Shown here: positions 43,335-51,726 of the stretch, in pieces
Position numbering within the stretch: the first letter of the stretch is position 1
Layout of the letters: each line of letters opens with the position of its first letter
Origin: Prochlorococcus sp. AG-459-D04
Lineage (GTDB): Bacteria > Cyanobacteriota > Cyanobacteriia > PCC-6307 > Cyanobiaceae
Assembly (NCBI GenBank): GCA_003212035.1
Contig: QCRA01000005.1
Coordinates: forward strand, 1-51,726
Reading direction: 5' to 3'
DNA length: 51,726 bases
The notes under the pieces: generated by a model
Told to the model about the DNA's origin: nothing
Databases searched by the model: none
What the model saw: only the letters and a program-made list of their open reading frames with translations
Position numbers and translations under genes: made by a program

Positions 43335-45341
43335 ATGGTCGCTGCATCTGTTTCATTAGAATCACTTTGTGTAAATAGTATAAGAATGCTTGCTGTAGAT
43401 GCAGTAAATAAATCTAATAGTGGACATCCTGGATTACCAATGGGATGTGCTCCTATGGGTTATGCATTATGGCAAAACATACTTAATCACAACCCGAATA
43501 ACCCAAACTGGTTCAATAGAGATCGTTTTGTATTATCAGCTGGTCATGGCTGCATGCTGTTATATTCCTTGCTTCATTTGACAGGATATAAATCAGTATC
43601 CATAGAGGACATTAAAGAATTTAGGCAATGGGGATCAAAAACTCCTGGACATCCAGAAACATTCGAAACTGAAGGTGTAGAGGTTACAGCTGGTCCTCTT
43701 GGAGCTGGAATTTCAAATGCAGTTGGTTTAGCAATAGCTGAAACTCACTTAGCTGCTAAATTTAATAAGCCTGATTGCAATATAGTTGATCACTATACTT
43801 ATGTAATAATGGGTGACGGCTGTAATCAAGAAGGTATCGCATCAGAGGCCTGCTCATTAGCTGGTCATCTTAAGCTCGGAAAATTAATTGCACTCTATGA
43901 CGATAATCAAATTACAATTGATGGTCGAACCGACGTTTCTTTCACTGAAGATGTTTTAAAAAGATACGAAGCTTATGGATGGCATGTACAACATGTTGAA
44001 GATGGGAATCATGATGTTAAAGGAATAACTGAAGCTATCGAAAAAGCAAAATTGATTACAGACAAACCTTCAATTATAAAAATTTCTACGACCATAGGTT
44101 ATGGTTCGCCTAATAAATCAGATACTGCTGGAATTCATGGAGCAGCAGTTGGAGAAGAAGAAGCTGCATTAACTAGAGAGTTTCTTAATTGGGAATATCC
44201 TCCATTTGAAATACCAGATGAAGTATATGCGCATTTTAAAAAATCGATAACCAAAGGGGGAAATTTAGAGAAAGAATGGGATTCTAAATTTGAACAATAT
44301 CAAAAAAAGTATCCCTCCGAAGGAGCAGAGTTAAAAAGAATGTTAAAAGGCCAATTACCTGAGAATTGGGACTCAGATCTTCCCTCTTATACACCTGATG
44401 ATAAAGGTTTAGCCACCAGAAAGCATTCACAAATATGCTTAGGTGCGTTAGGCCCTAACCTGCCTGAATTAATTGGTGGATCCGCAGACTTGACTCACTC
44501 TAACTACACAGATATCAAGGGCGAAACCGGATCATTTCAACCTCATAGTCCTGAAAAAAGATATTTACATTTTGGTGTACGAGAGCATGCTATGGCAGCA
44601 GTACTTAATGGTATTGCCTATCACAATAGTGGTCTTATTCCTTATGGTGGAACTTTCCTTGTTTTCGCCGATTATATGAGAGGTTCAATGAGGCTTTCAG
44701 CACTCAGCGAATTAGGAGTGATTTATGTCTTAACCCATGATTCAATTGGTGTAGGAGAAGACGGGCCAACCCATCAACCTATTGAAACTATCCCCTCTCT
44801 TCGCGCCATGCCTAACATGCTAGTTTTCAGACCAGGAGATGGAAATGAGACAAGTGGAGCTTATAAGCTTGCTATTCAAAATCGAAAAAGACCTTCAGCC
44901 CTTTGTTTAAGTAGACAAGGAATGCCAAATCAAGAAAATACTGCAATTGATAAAGTTGCTCTTGGAGGATATGTAGTTTCCGATTGCGAAGGAACACCAG
45001 ATCTAATATTTATTGGTACTGGAAGCGAACTGAATCTTTGCATTGAAGCAAGCAAGGAAATTTCCAGCTTAGGTAAAAAAATTAGAGTTGTTTCTATGCC
45101 TTGTGTAGAACTTTTTGAAGAGCAAGAAGAATCTTACAAAGAAAGCGTTTTACCTAGTAGTGTGAAAAAGAGAGTAGTAGTAGAAGCTGCCCATTCATTT
45201 GGTTGGCATAAATACACAGGTTTTGAAGGGATTTGTATTACTATGGATAGATTTGGTGCATCAGCACCAGGTGGAGAATGTATGAAAAATTTTGGATTTA
45301 CAGTCGAAAATGTAGTTAATAAGACAAAGGAAATTCTTTAA
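43335..45341 (+). CDS. tktA: Transketolase
   Basis: This 668-residue thiamine-diphosphate enzyme has [19 protein letters not shown], the cofactor-binding [19 protein letters not shown] (GDG...N motif), [29 protein letters not shown] with the catalytic Glu, and [18 protein letters not shown]. It interconverts sugar phosphates in the Calvin cycle and pentose phosphate pathway. It needs thiamine diphosphate, whose pyrimidine half is made by the convergent neighbour thiC, 13 bases beyond. Confidence 0.98.
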   Translation: MVAASVSLESLCVNSIRMLAVDAVNKSNSGHPGLPMGCAPMGYALWQNILNHNPNNPNWFNRDRFVLSAGHGCMLLYSLLHLTGYKSVSIEDIKEFRQWGSKTPGHPETFETEGVEVTAGPLGAGISNAVGLAIAETHLAAKFNKPDCNIVDHYTYVIMGDGCNQEGIASEACSLAGHLKLGKLIALYDDNQITIDGRTDVSFTEDVLKRYEAYGWHVQHVEDGNHDVKGITEAIEKAKLITDKPSIIKISTTIGYGSPNKSDTAGIHGAAVGEEEAALTREFLNWEYPPFEIPDEVYAHFKKSITKGGNLEKEWDSKFEQYQKKYPSEGAELKRMLKGQLPENWDSDLPSYTPDDKGLATRKHSQICLGALGPNLPELIGGSADLTHSNYTDIKGETGSFQPHSPEKRYLHFGVREHAMAAVLNGIAYHNSGLIPYGGTFLVFADYMRGSMRLSALSELGVIYVLTHDSIGVGEDGPTHQPIETIPSLRAMPNMLVFRPGDGNETSGAYKLAIQNRKRPSALCLSRQGMPNQENTAIDKVALGGYVVSDCEGTPDLIFIGTGSELNLCIEASKEISSLGKKIRVVSMPCVELFEEQEESYKESVLPSSVKKRVVVEAAHSFGWHKYTGFEGICITMDRFGASAPGGECMKNFGFTVENVVNKTKEIL

Positions 45342-45354
45342 CTAACATTGATAA

Positions 45355-46725
45355 CTACGCTGAAGTATTACATTCTTGAAGTTTATCTTTTAACTGATCA
45401 AGAGATTCATCTGAAATCTTTGAATTCATTGGACAATGTTTTGGACCACACATTGAACAAAACTCGGCCTTTTTAAAAATTTCGTCTGGTAGTGTCTCAT
45501 CATGATATTGCTTTGCCCTTTCTGGATCTAATGAAAGTTCGAATTGTTTATTCCAATCAAAGTTATACCTTGCATGACTAAGTTCATCATCTCGATCACG
45601 AGCCCCAGCTCTATGTCTTGCTATATCAGCAGCATGAGCAGCTATTTTATAAGCAATTAGTCCTTCTCGTACATCTTCTGCATTTGGGAGACCTAGATGC
45701 TCTTTTGGGGTTACATAACATAACATAGAAGTTCCATACCACCCTGCCATCGCCGCCCCAATAGCACTTGATATATGGTCATAACCAGGGGAAATATCTG
45801 TTACTAATGGACCAAGTACATAGAAAGGAGCTTCAGAGCACTCTTCCATTTGCTTTCTCACATTAAACTCAATTTGGTCCATAGGTACATGACCAGGGCC
45901 CTCAACCATGACTTGAACATTATGTTCCCATGCTCTTCGAGTAAGCTCGCCAAGGGTCTTCAATTCAGCTAGTTGAGCATCATCAGAAGCATCATGCAAA
46001 CATCCAGGCCTTAGTGAATCTCCTAAAGAAAAAGTACAATCATATTTCTTAAAAATCTCACAAATATCATCAAACCTTGTGTAGAGTGGATTTTGCTTAA
46101 AATGATGCAACATCCATTGGGCTAAAATACCTCCACCTCTACTGACAATTCCAGTAATTCTTCCTTTAACTTTTGGCAAATGCTCTATTAATAGACCAGC
46201 GTGAATAGTTTGATAATCTACGCCCTGCTGACAATGTTTTTCAATAATATGAAGAAAATCGTCCTCTGTCAGTCTATCTATTGAACCATGTACACTTTCT
46301 AAAGCTTGATATACAGGAACAGTGCCTATGGGAACAGGAGATTCTTGAATAATTGCTTGCCGCACTGCATCTAAATTTACTCCTCCCGTAGAAAGATCCA
46401 TAACCGTATCAGCACCATATTTAACAGCGAGTTTGAGCTTCTCTACTTCTTCATTAATATCACTTGCATTAGGTGAAGCACCAATATTGGCATTAACTTT
46501 GCATCTAGAAGCAATACCTATAGACATTGGCTCAAGATTCAAATGATTAATATTAGCTGGAATAATCAATCTTCCTCTTGCCACTTCCTCCATTATTAAA
46601 GAAGAAGGTAGATTCTCTTTTTTAGCAACAAAATCCATTTCTTCGGTGATATGTCCGTTTCTCGCAAAATTCATCTGAGTTACATTTTCTTTTCCGAGGC
46701 GAGGTTTAATCCAAGAACTTCTCAT
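45355..46725 (-). CDS. thiC: Phosphomethylpyrimidine synthase
   Basis: This 456-residue radical SAM enzyme converts aminoimidazole ribotide to hydroxymethylpyrimidine phosphate for thiamine. Seen are [20 protein letters not shown], the [17 protein letters not shown] segment, [25 protein letters not shown], and the C-terminal [11 protein letters not shown] (C-x2-C-x4-C) cluster site. The start ATG at 46725 has a TPP riboswitch 45 bases upstream, so expression should fall when thiamine diphosphate is plentiful. It converges with tktA. Confidence 0.98.
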   Translation of the reverse strand: MRSSWIKPRLGKENVTQMNFARNGHITEEMDFVAKKENLPSSLIMEEVARGRLIIPANINHLNLEPMSIGIASRCKVNANIGASPNASDINEEVEKLKLAVKYGADTVMDLSTGGVNLDAVRQAIIQESPVPIGTVPVYQALESVHGSIDRLTEDDFLHIIEKHCQQGVDYQTIHAGLLIEHLPKVKGRITGIVSRGGGILAQWMLHHFKQNPLYTRFDDICEIFKKYDCTFSLGDSLRPGCLHDASDDAQLAELKTLGELTRRAWEHNVQVMVEGPGHVPMDQIEFNVRKQMEECSEAPFYVLGPLVTDISPGYDHISSAIGAAMAGWYGTSMLCYVTPKEHLGLPNAEDVREGLIAYKIAAHAADIARHRAGARDRDDELSHARYNFDWNKQFELSLDPERAKQYHDETLPDEIFKKAEFCSMCGPKHCPMNSKISDESLDQLKDKLQECNTSA

Positions 46726-46770
46726 AATTTCTTAATTTTAAAAGTAGTATTACTAAAGTTTGATCACATT

Positions 46771-46852
46771 TCCACTTCCCTGCATCAAAATGAATGATTC
46801 AGGTTCAAAGGGTATGATCTCAGCTAAGTTAAATTTCTTAGCACCCCTAGTA
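46771..46852 (-). promoter_or_regulatory. TPP (THI-box) riboswitch upstream of thiC
   Basis: On the minus strand the THI-element landmarks appear in order and spacing: ACTAGGGGTGCT (the P2/P3 GGGGUGC), CTGAGATCATACCCTTTGAA with the CUGAGA motif, AACCTGA, and GATGCAGGGAAGTGG at the 3' end. Together these form the thiamine-diphosphate aptamer. Its expression platform would lie in the 45 bases before the thiC ATG; I see no strong terminator with a U run, so translational control is possible. Confidence 0.92.
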
Positions 46853-46920
46853 TTAATTTATTAATAGCTCTTTTCTAAAAAATAGTCATCTCATATTGCG
46901 TGAAAATAAATAAAATTATT

Positions 46921-47136
46921 TTATTTAACCTTTTGATAAGACTTTATCTTTTTTAAAATATTTTTTCTATCCAATTGTCTGCTAATACCCTTCTCCAAAA
47001 TAATTACAATCCCCATTAATCCAATAGGTAAATAAAAAATCTTCCTGGAATTTTCCCTAAATATCAATCCGATAGCTGATATCAGAATCATAAAAGGCGC
47101 CACAAAAGATAAAATAAATCTTTTATTAATTTTCAT
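46921..47136 (-). CDS. Small two-helix membrane protein (DUF3188-like)
   Basis: This 71-residue protein has two hydrophobic segments (about 8-25 and 34-48) separated by a short basic loop NSRKIFY, and a strongly basic C-terminal tail. This resembles the cyanobacterial DUF3188 family, whose function is unknown. Its ATG overlaps the amidohydrolase stop by 4 bases (ATGA), which implies translational coupling. It is the last gene of the ruvB-TPR-amidohydrolase run. Confidence 0.65.
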   Translation of the reverse strand: MKINKRFILSFVAPFMILISAIGLIFRENSRKIFYLPIGLMGIVIILEKGISRQLDRKNILKKIKSYQKVK

Positions 47137-48317
47137 TTAACAATAGTGTTCATTTTTTCTTTGTTTAATTTTACTATGGATTCTGTTATCACTTTAACTC
47201 CAACAGCAATAGCTCTTTCATCTGGATCAAATTTTGAACTATGAAGAGGAGCACAACCATTTGAACTAGAAACGCCAAGCCTAAACATAGCTCCTGGAAT
47301 ATCATTTAAGAATTCAGCGAAATCCTCAGCTCCTAATGATGGTTTTTGTAATTCAATAACATTTTCTTGACCCAAAACCTTAATTCCCGAATCTCTGAAG
47401 ACTCTATTAATCTCAGAATTATTATTAACTGCCGGAGTAATTTCTCTAAATATTACTTTTGCTTCAGCTCCGCAACCTTTAACTAAAGAATTGATATTTT
47501 CATTAAGCCAACAACCAATATTCGCAAATACCTTACGATTAGTGCATCTAACAGTGCCAATTAAATTAACCTTTTCTGCAAGAACATTGAAAGCATTACC
47601 ACCATTTATTTTCCCAAAAGTTATTACTACAGGATCTAAAGGATCTAACTTACGTGTTATTGATTCTTGAATTCCCGAGACAACTTTAGAGGCTACCCAA
47701 ATAGCATCAACTCCTTCATGAGGTCGAGCACCATGGCCTGATTTTCCTTTAATCTCAACCTTAAGTTCTCCAGCAGCAGCAGTTAAACTTCCCTCTTTAA
47801 TTCCAATAGTCCCTACGGATAAATCAGGGTAGACATGAACTCCCAAAATATTGATTAAACCATTAGTTGCTCCATCCTTAATCATCCATCTAGCGCCACT
47901 CGCAATTTCTTCAGCGGGCTGAAAAATTATCCGAGTCCCAAAATTTAGTTTTAAATCCTTAATAATTTTTGCCACACCCAATCCAATCGAGATATGCAAA
48001 TCATGACCACAGGCGTGCATAACACCATCTACTTTTGAAGAAAAACTTAATTTAGTTTCCTCAAATATTGGTAAAGCATCCATATCCACTCTTAAACCTA
48101 TAATGCCTTTATCTAGGGGACCAAAATCAGCTATAACTCCAGTCCTGCCTATAGATTCTCTAACATTCCAACCAATATTTTTTAAAAAACCGCTTATCAA
48201 GATTGCTGTTTGATTTTCAAGTCCACTTAATTCGGGATGTGCATGGATATGTCTTCTCAAGTTAATTAATTCATGATTAAACGAATCAATTTTTTTATAC
48301 AACTGGTCTCTATTCAT
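47133..48317 (-). CDS. M20-family amidohydrolase
   Basis: This 394-residue zinc-dependent amidase/peptidase is of the N-acyl amino acid hydrolase group. It shows RRHIHAHPELSG, RVDMDALPIFEE, the metal-ligand motif HACGHDLHISIGLG, FQPAEEIASGARWMIKDG with the catalytic Glu, and KSGHGARPHEGVDAIWVAS for the dimerisation domain. Relatives act on N-acetyl amino acids, indole conjugates or acyl peptides; the substrate cannot be set here. It lies 3 bases downstream of the TPR gene. Confidence 0.92.
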   Translation of the reverse strand: MNRDQLYKKIDSFNHELINLRRHIHAHPELSGLENQTAILISGFLKNIGWNVRESIGRTGVIADFGPLDKGIIGLRVDMDALPIFEETKLSFSSKVDGVMHACGHDLHISIGLGVAKIIKDLKLNFGTRIIFQPAEEIASGARWMIKDGATNGLINILGVHVYPDLSVGTIGIKEGSLTAAAGELKVEIKGKSGHGARPHEGVDAIWVASKVVSGIQESITRKLDPLDPVVITFGKINGGNAFNVLAEKVNLIGTVRCTNRKVFANIGCWLNENINSLVKGCGAEAKVIFREITPAVNNNSEINRVFRDSGIKVLGQENVIELQKPSLGAEDFAEFLNDIPGAMFRLGVSSSNGCAPLHSSKFDPDERAIAVGVKVITESIVKLNKEKMNTIVK

Positions 48318-48320
48318 TAC

Positions 48321-49109
48321 TTATTTTAAATCGATAAAGTTCATTAAATCTTTTATTGGTTCAGGAGGCCATCTTCTTATTGTTTTTAACCATTCTTGAT
48401 CACTATATCTAGGATCTAATTCAGTTACCGCTATCCAATTACTCTCTGCTTTCCCAGATTCACCCTTTGACCAATTCAAAGCGGTTAAAGCTGCCCTAGC
48501 ATCTGCAAAAGTTGGATAACGTCTAATTAATTTTTTTAATTCTTTTTCAGATTCATCAATATTTCCTAACTGAAAATCTGCTAAGGCCAAACTTGATCTA
48601 GCCATGGCAAATCCAGGATTATATAAAGCAGCTTTTGAATATAAATCTCTTGCTTTATCCCAATGTGATGTAGATCCCTCTACATTAGCTAAATTATATA
48701 ATGCAGAGAAATTTTTACTATCTTGCGAAATAACGAAATTATAATCTTTTTTCGCTTGCGACCATAAACCCAATGCTTCCTCAGCTATCCCCCTGTTGAT
48801 ATAAGGATCTATTTCACTAGGATTCAAACTTATTGCCTTATTTTGGTCATCTATTGATCCTTTTATATCTTCCAAAATGAGTCTCACATTTCCTCTATTG
48901 CTATAACCTGCGGCATCATCAGGATAAGAATCGAGATATTCATTCCATTCTCGTAAAGCTAGATTAAATTTTCCGCCTGAACTTAGATCTAATGCATTTT
49001 TAAACATATCCTCTCTCAAAGACAATGAATAGCATGGTGCAATGTAAAAAATATTCAAAAAAATAAAAATTAATAAAAAATAAACCTTTATTTTTTTAAA
49101 AGTCATCAT
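48321..49109 (-). CDS. TPR-repeat protein with signal peptide
   Basis: This protein has 262 residues from the ATG at 49109 (another ATG lies at 49106). The N-terminal hydrophobic run [21 protein letters not shown] suggests export, possibly a lipoprotein if the Cys is modified; the run is given as [10 protein letters not shown] and [11 protein letters not shown]. Tandem tetratricopeptide repeats follow ([60 protein letters not shown]). It probably scaffolds a periplasmic or thylakoid complex. Its start overlaps ruvB by 14 bases; a TTG at 49121 would overlap more and is less likely. Confidence 0.82.
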   Translation of the reverse strand: MMTFKKIKVYFLLIFIFLNIFYIAPCYSLSLREDMFKNALDLSSGGKFNLALREWNEYLDSYPDDAAGYSNRGNVRLILEDIKGSIDDQNKAISLNPSEIDPYINRGIAEEALGLWSQAKKDYNFVISQDSKNFSALYNLANVEGSTSHWDKARDLYSKAALYNPGFAMARSSLALADFQLGNIDESEKELKKLIRRYPTFADARAALTALNWSKGESGKAESNWIAVTELDPRYSDQEWLKTIRRWPPEPIKDLMNFIDLK

Positions 49110-50154
49110 TTTTTGAATCAATGTACTTTTTTCCTAAAGCAGTAAGCAATCTTCCTCGAGGAGTTCGCCTGAGGAAACCAATTTTGATGAGATATGGCTC
49201 AACTACAAATTCTAACATTGAAGAATCATCACCCAAGCCGGCTGCAATTGAATCAAGGCCAGTTGGAACATCATAATTTTGGTTAAGAAAAGATAAATAG
49301 TGTCTATCTAAAGAATCCAATCCTTTTTCGTCTATTTGATAAGAATTTAAAGCTTTTTTTATTAAATCCGGGGATATTGTATTAGTTTTCATAACAACTT
49401 GAGCATAATCTCTAACTCGTCTTAATAACCTTAAAGCAATTCTTGGAGTCCCTCGAGATATTTTTGCTAAATTATAAGATGCCTCATCATCTAAATTGAG
49501 GTTTATTAATCGGGAGAAATTAACAATAATTTGTTTTAATTCATCATATGAGTAAAATTCAATTTTCTGAGATATGCCAAATCTATCTCTTAGAGGTGCA
49601 CTTATTGAAGCTAATTTAGTTGTCGCGCCAATCAGAGTAAACCTTGGAAGATTAATTGTTCTGCAACGTGCTCCTCTATTAGCTCCCATAGTTAAGTCGA
49701 GTCTAAAATCTTCCATTGCAGAATATAACAACTCTTCAGTTAACCTATTTAAGCGATGTATCTCATCGATAAATAAAACTTCACCTTCATTCAATCCAAG
49801 AAGTAATCCTACAATATCTCTTGGTCTTTCAATTGCTGGTGCAGTTGCTATCCTACATTTTGTCTGCAATTCATGGGCTATTAAAAAAGCAAGAGTAGTC
49901 TTTCCTAAACCTGGCTGTCCATATAAAAGAGTATGCTCCAAAGGTTCTTTTCTAAAAATTGAGGCATCTATAGCTATTTTTAAAGAAGATTTAAGTTGTT
50001 CTTGGCCAATAAATTCTTTTAAAGTATGAGGCCGGGCTAAGTTCAGATTCTTATTTCTCTTTTCACCTGGAATGATTTTTGAATCAACTAGCCTAAGCTC
50101 TTTTTTACGAAGAGAAAAGTCATTATCGCCTATATTGGATGAAATTATTGCCAT
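49096..50154 (-). CDS. ruvB: Holliday junction branch migration helicase RuvB
   Basis: This 352-residue AAA+ motor has Walker [19 protein letters not shown], Walker [16 protein letters not shown], sensor [21 protein letters not shown], and the C-terminal winged-helix segment [16 protein letters not shown]. It drives branch migration together with RuvA (not in the window). The N-terminal 40 residues are a variable extension usual in cyanobacteria. It is divergent from smpB, with 52 bases between starts. Confidence 0.98.
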   Translation of the reverse strand: MAIISSNIGDNDFSLRKKELRLVDSKIIPGEKRNKNLNLARPHTLKEFIGQEQLKSSLKIAIDASIFRKEPLEHTLLYGQPGLGKTTLAFLIAHELQTKCRIATAPAIERPRDIVGLLLGLNEGEVLFIDEIHRLNRLTEELLYSAMEDFRLDLTMGANRGARCRTINLPRFTLIGATTKLASISAPLRDRFGISQKIEFYSYDELKQIIVNFSRLINLNLDDEASYNLAKISRGTPRIALRLLRRVRDYAQVVMKTNTISPDLIKKALNSYQIDEKGLDSLDRHYLSFLNQNYDVPTGLDSIAAGLGDDSSMLEFVVEPYLIKIGFLRRTPRGRLLTALGKKYIDSKNDDF

Positions 50155-50206
50155 AATGAAAGGTTAATTGCAATTGTTCTGAGTAGAAAGATTTTTTACA
50201 ACTAAA

Positions 50207-50701
50207 ATGGCAAAAAATTCAAGCAAAGTTAAAAGAAACACTAATAAAGCAAATGATTTTAAACTTTTAGCTGAAAATAGATATGCAAAATTTCAATATG
50301 CAATATCTGAAACAATCGAAGCTGGAATTGAGCTTTTAGGGACTGAAGTAAAGTCCATTAGAAACGGAAAAGCCAATTTAAGAGATGGATACTGTTCATT
50401 TAGAGATGGTGAGATCTTATTATTAAATGTTCACATTTCACCACATAAAAATGTGGGGCCTTTCTTTAATCATGATCCATTAAGAAATAGAAAGTTGCTA
50501 CTACATAAAAAAGAAATAATAAAAATGAAATCTAATACTGAAAAAAAAGGAATGACTATTGTTCCATTATCTCTATATTTAAAAGGCTCATGGATAAAAC
50601 TAACTATAGGGGTCGGCAAAGGGAAAAAATTACATGACAAACGACAAGACGAAAAACAAAAAAGTATAAAAAAAGAAATCAACTCTGCATTAAAAAGATA
50701 A
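50207..50701 (+). CDS. smpB: SsrA-binding protein SmpB
   Basis: This 164-residue OB-fold protein acts with tmRNA to rescue stalled ribosomes. Recognisable are [55 protein letters not shown], and the basic C-terminal tail [20 protein letters not shown] that reaches into the ribosomal A site. The tmRNA gene is not in this window. It converges with a small unknown gene, 27 bases away. Confidence 0.98.
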   Translation: MAKNSSKVKRNTNKANDFKLLAENRYAKFQYAISETIEAGIELLGTEVKSIRNGKANLRDGYCSFRDGEILLLNVHISPHKNVGPFFNHDPLRNRKLLLHKKEIIKMKSNTEKKGMTIVPLSLYLKGSWIKLTIGVGKGKKLHDKRQDEKQKSIKKEINSALKR

Positions 50702-50728
50702 AAATATTATTCAGAATTATTGTAAATA

Positions 50729-50974
50729 TTAATTTAAGCTGACTGAACTTGGAGGTGGGGAAGGATCTGGATCTGCAATTAACATATGTTGTAATACAGT
50801 TTCAGGCCTTTCACTATCTCTCCAGCGAATTTTGTATGCAGGCATTTTTGTACCCCTACTGGTAGTTTGCTCTACTGGTTCAATAACCCATCCTCTTCTT
50901 GATCGGCCTTGAGGATTTCTTTTTACTACTGCATCCGCATGTTTGAAACGGAAACCAACACGTTCACCACTCAT
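50729..50974 (-). CDS. Small basic conserved hypothetical protein
   Basis: This 81-residue protein is rich in Arg and Lys at the N-terminus (GFRFKHADAVVKRNPQGRSR), with a middle segment GTKMPAYKIRWRDSERPETV and a Pro/Ser-rich tail. The spacing of hydrophobic and basic residues suggests a small beta-barrel, but I recognise no named family. It lies 29 bases downstream of lysS on the same strand and is likely co-transcribed. Confidence 0.65.
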   Translation of the reverse strand: MSGERVGFRFKHADAVVKRNPQGRSRRGWVIEPVEQTTSRGTKMPAYKIRWRDSERPETVLQHMLIADPDPSPPPSSVSLN

Positions 50975-51003
50975 TTAAAAAATTTCGTATTGGATTAATT
51001 AAT

Positions 51004-51726
51004 CTATTTTACTTCATTCAAGGGTAACTTTTCACTTTTTTTGGAAGTTATTTCTGGTTTTAACAATGGGAAAGGGATTACATCTCTAATTGATGCGCTA
51101 TTCGTAATTAACATAATTAGCCTATCAATCCCTATACCTAATCCTCCAGTTGGCGGCATTCCAATCTCTAAAGCGTTCAAGAAATCTTCATCTATACAGT
51201 GAGCTTCAAGATCTCCTTCATCTCTAAGAGATTGCTGTAATTGCATTCTTTCTCTTTGATCAACTGGATCTATCAACTCACTAAAAGCATTTGCCAGCTC
51301 TCGTCCAACAATGAATAATTCAAATCTCTGAACTATTTCTTTATTATCAAGATGGGGCCTAGCTAAAGGAGAAATTTCAACAGGATAATCGATAACAAAA
51401 GTAGGCTCTATAAGTTTTGATTCTACTTTTTGCTCGAAGACCTCATTTAAAAGTCTTCCAATAGTATTTACTTTATTAGAGAAATCAACATTTATATTTT
51501 TAACAGCTTGTTTTGCTGCTATAAAGTCTCCACTAAAAGAATCAAAATCAATTCCTGTATATTTTTTTACAATATCTTTCATGGAAATTCTTAACCAAGG
51601 TTTAGAAAAATCAATTTCTTTATTTTGATAATTTATAATTAAAGAACCACATGCGTCAGTTACTATATCTTTTATCAATTCTTCAGTTAAATTCATCATA
51701 TCGACATAATCAGAATAAGCTTCATA
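51004..51726 (-). CDS. lysS: Lysyl-tRNA synthetase, C-terminal part (runs off the window)
   Basis: The frame is open from the end of the window to the stop at 51004; two ATGs at 51697-51699 are internal. The class II catalytic core is visible: [20 protein letters not shown] near motif 2, [20 protein letters not shown], and motif 3 in [17 protein letters not shown], which binds ATP. These match class II LysRS. A short charged tail follows. The N-terminal anticodon-binding domain lies outside the window. Confidence 0.96.
   Translation of the reverse strand, partial: YEAYSDYVDMMNLTEELIKDIVTDACGSLIINYQNKEIDFSKPWLRISMKDIVKKYTGIDFDSFSGDFIAAKQAVKNINVDFSNKVNTIGRLLNEVFEQKVESKLIEPTFVIDYPVEISPLARPHLDNKEIVQRFELFIVGRELANAFSELIDPVDQRERMQLQQSLRDEGDLEAHCIDEDFLNALEIGMPPTGGLGIGIDRLIMLITNSASIRDVIPFPLLKPEITSKKSEKLPLNEVK

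Overview
The window is a contiguous piece of a small, AT-rich cyanobacterial chromosome. It carries photosystem I genes (psaD, psaC), an NDH-1 subunit (ndhS), a heme oxygenase-bilin reductase operon (ho1-pebA-pebB) without nearby phycobilisome structural genes, a panC-cmk fusion, cyanobacterial-type glutamate-cysteine ligase and a free-standing CAAD-domain protein. Together with the very low GC and tight packing, this points to Prochlorococcus, most likely a high-light-adapted type. That is recognition from gene content, not a database match. I see no insertion sequence, prophage, CRISPR array or defence island; most of the window is housekeeping and photosynthesis genes.

Layout. 1-6.1 kb: end of a fructosamine-kinase-like gene, a CAAD protein, an E1-like/rhodanese sulfur-transfer protein, a tandem CobO-like protein, larE, speD, recF and tRNA-Arg(CCG). 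6.1-16.5 kb, nearly all on the minus strand: a GNAT-like protein, ppc, gshA, trpE, psaD, a degenerate histidine kinase coupled to rodA, and mrp. 16.6-22.2 kb: hemF, a cofactor-assembly (CCB) membrane protein, an RNase D, a lipid-A-disaccharide-synthase-related gene, tRNA-Cys(GCA) and three small unknown proteins. 22.3-34.3 kb: purM, panC-cmk, a low-molecular-weight phosphatase, pebB/pebA/ho1, icd, an orphan four-carbon acid sugar kinase, an aldose-epimerase-like protein, an alpha/beta hydrolase and a proton antiporter. 34.4-38 kb: glgP, two unknown genes and tRNA-Arg(CCT). 38-39.4 kb: a scrambled block with rnpB, split rimM, ndhS and truncated rnc. 39.4-51.7 kb: glmS, psaC, acpP-fabF, tktA, thiC with a TPP riboswitch, a DUF3188-like protein, an M20 amidohydrolase, a TPR protein, ruvB, smpB, a small unknown protein and the 3' part of lysS.

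The most notable structure is at 38.39-39.41 kb. The N-terminal part of RimM lies on the minus strand and the C-terminal part on the plus strand, about 620 bases apart. Between them are ndhS and a 5'-truncated RNase III gene. The left edge cuts the closing helix P1 of RNase P RNA. This is an inversion of about 0.86 kb with sequence lost at both edges, disrupting rnpB, rimM and rnc at once. It is either a real rearrangement or, more likely, an amplification/assembly chimera such as occurs in single-cell genomes.

Other points worth checking: recF has no ATG/GTG/TTG before its P-loop; the histidine kinase, Mrp and MoeB-like proteins lack signature residues; LarE has three cysteines; and two GC-rich intergenic patches resemble each other and may be small RNAs.
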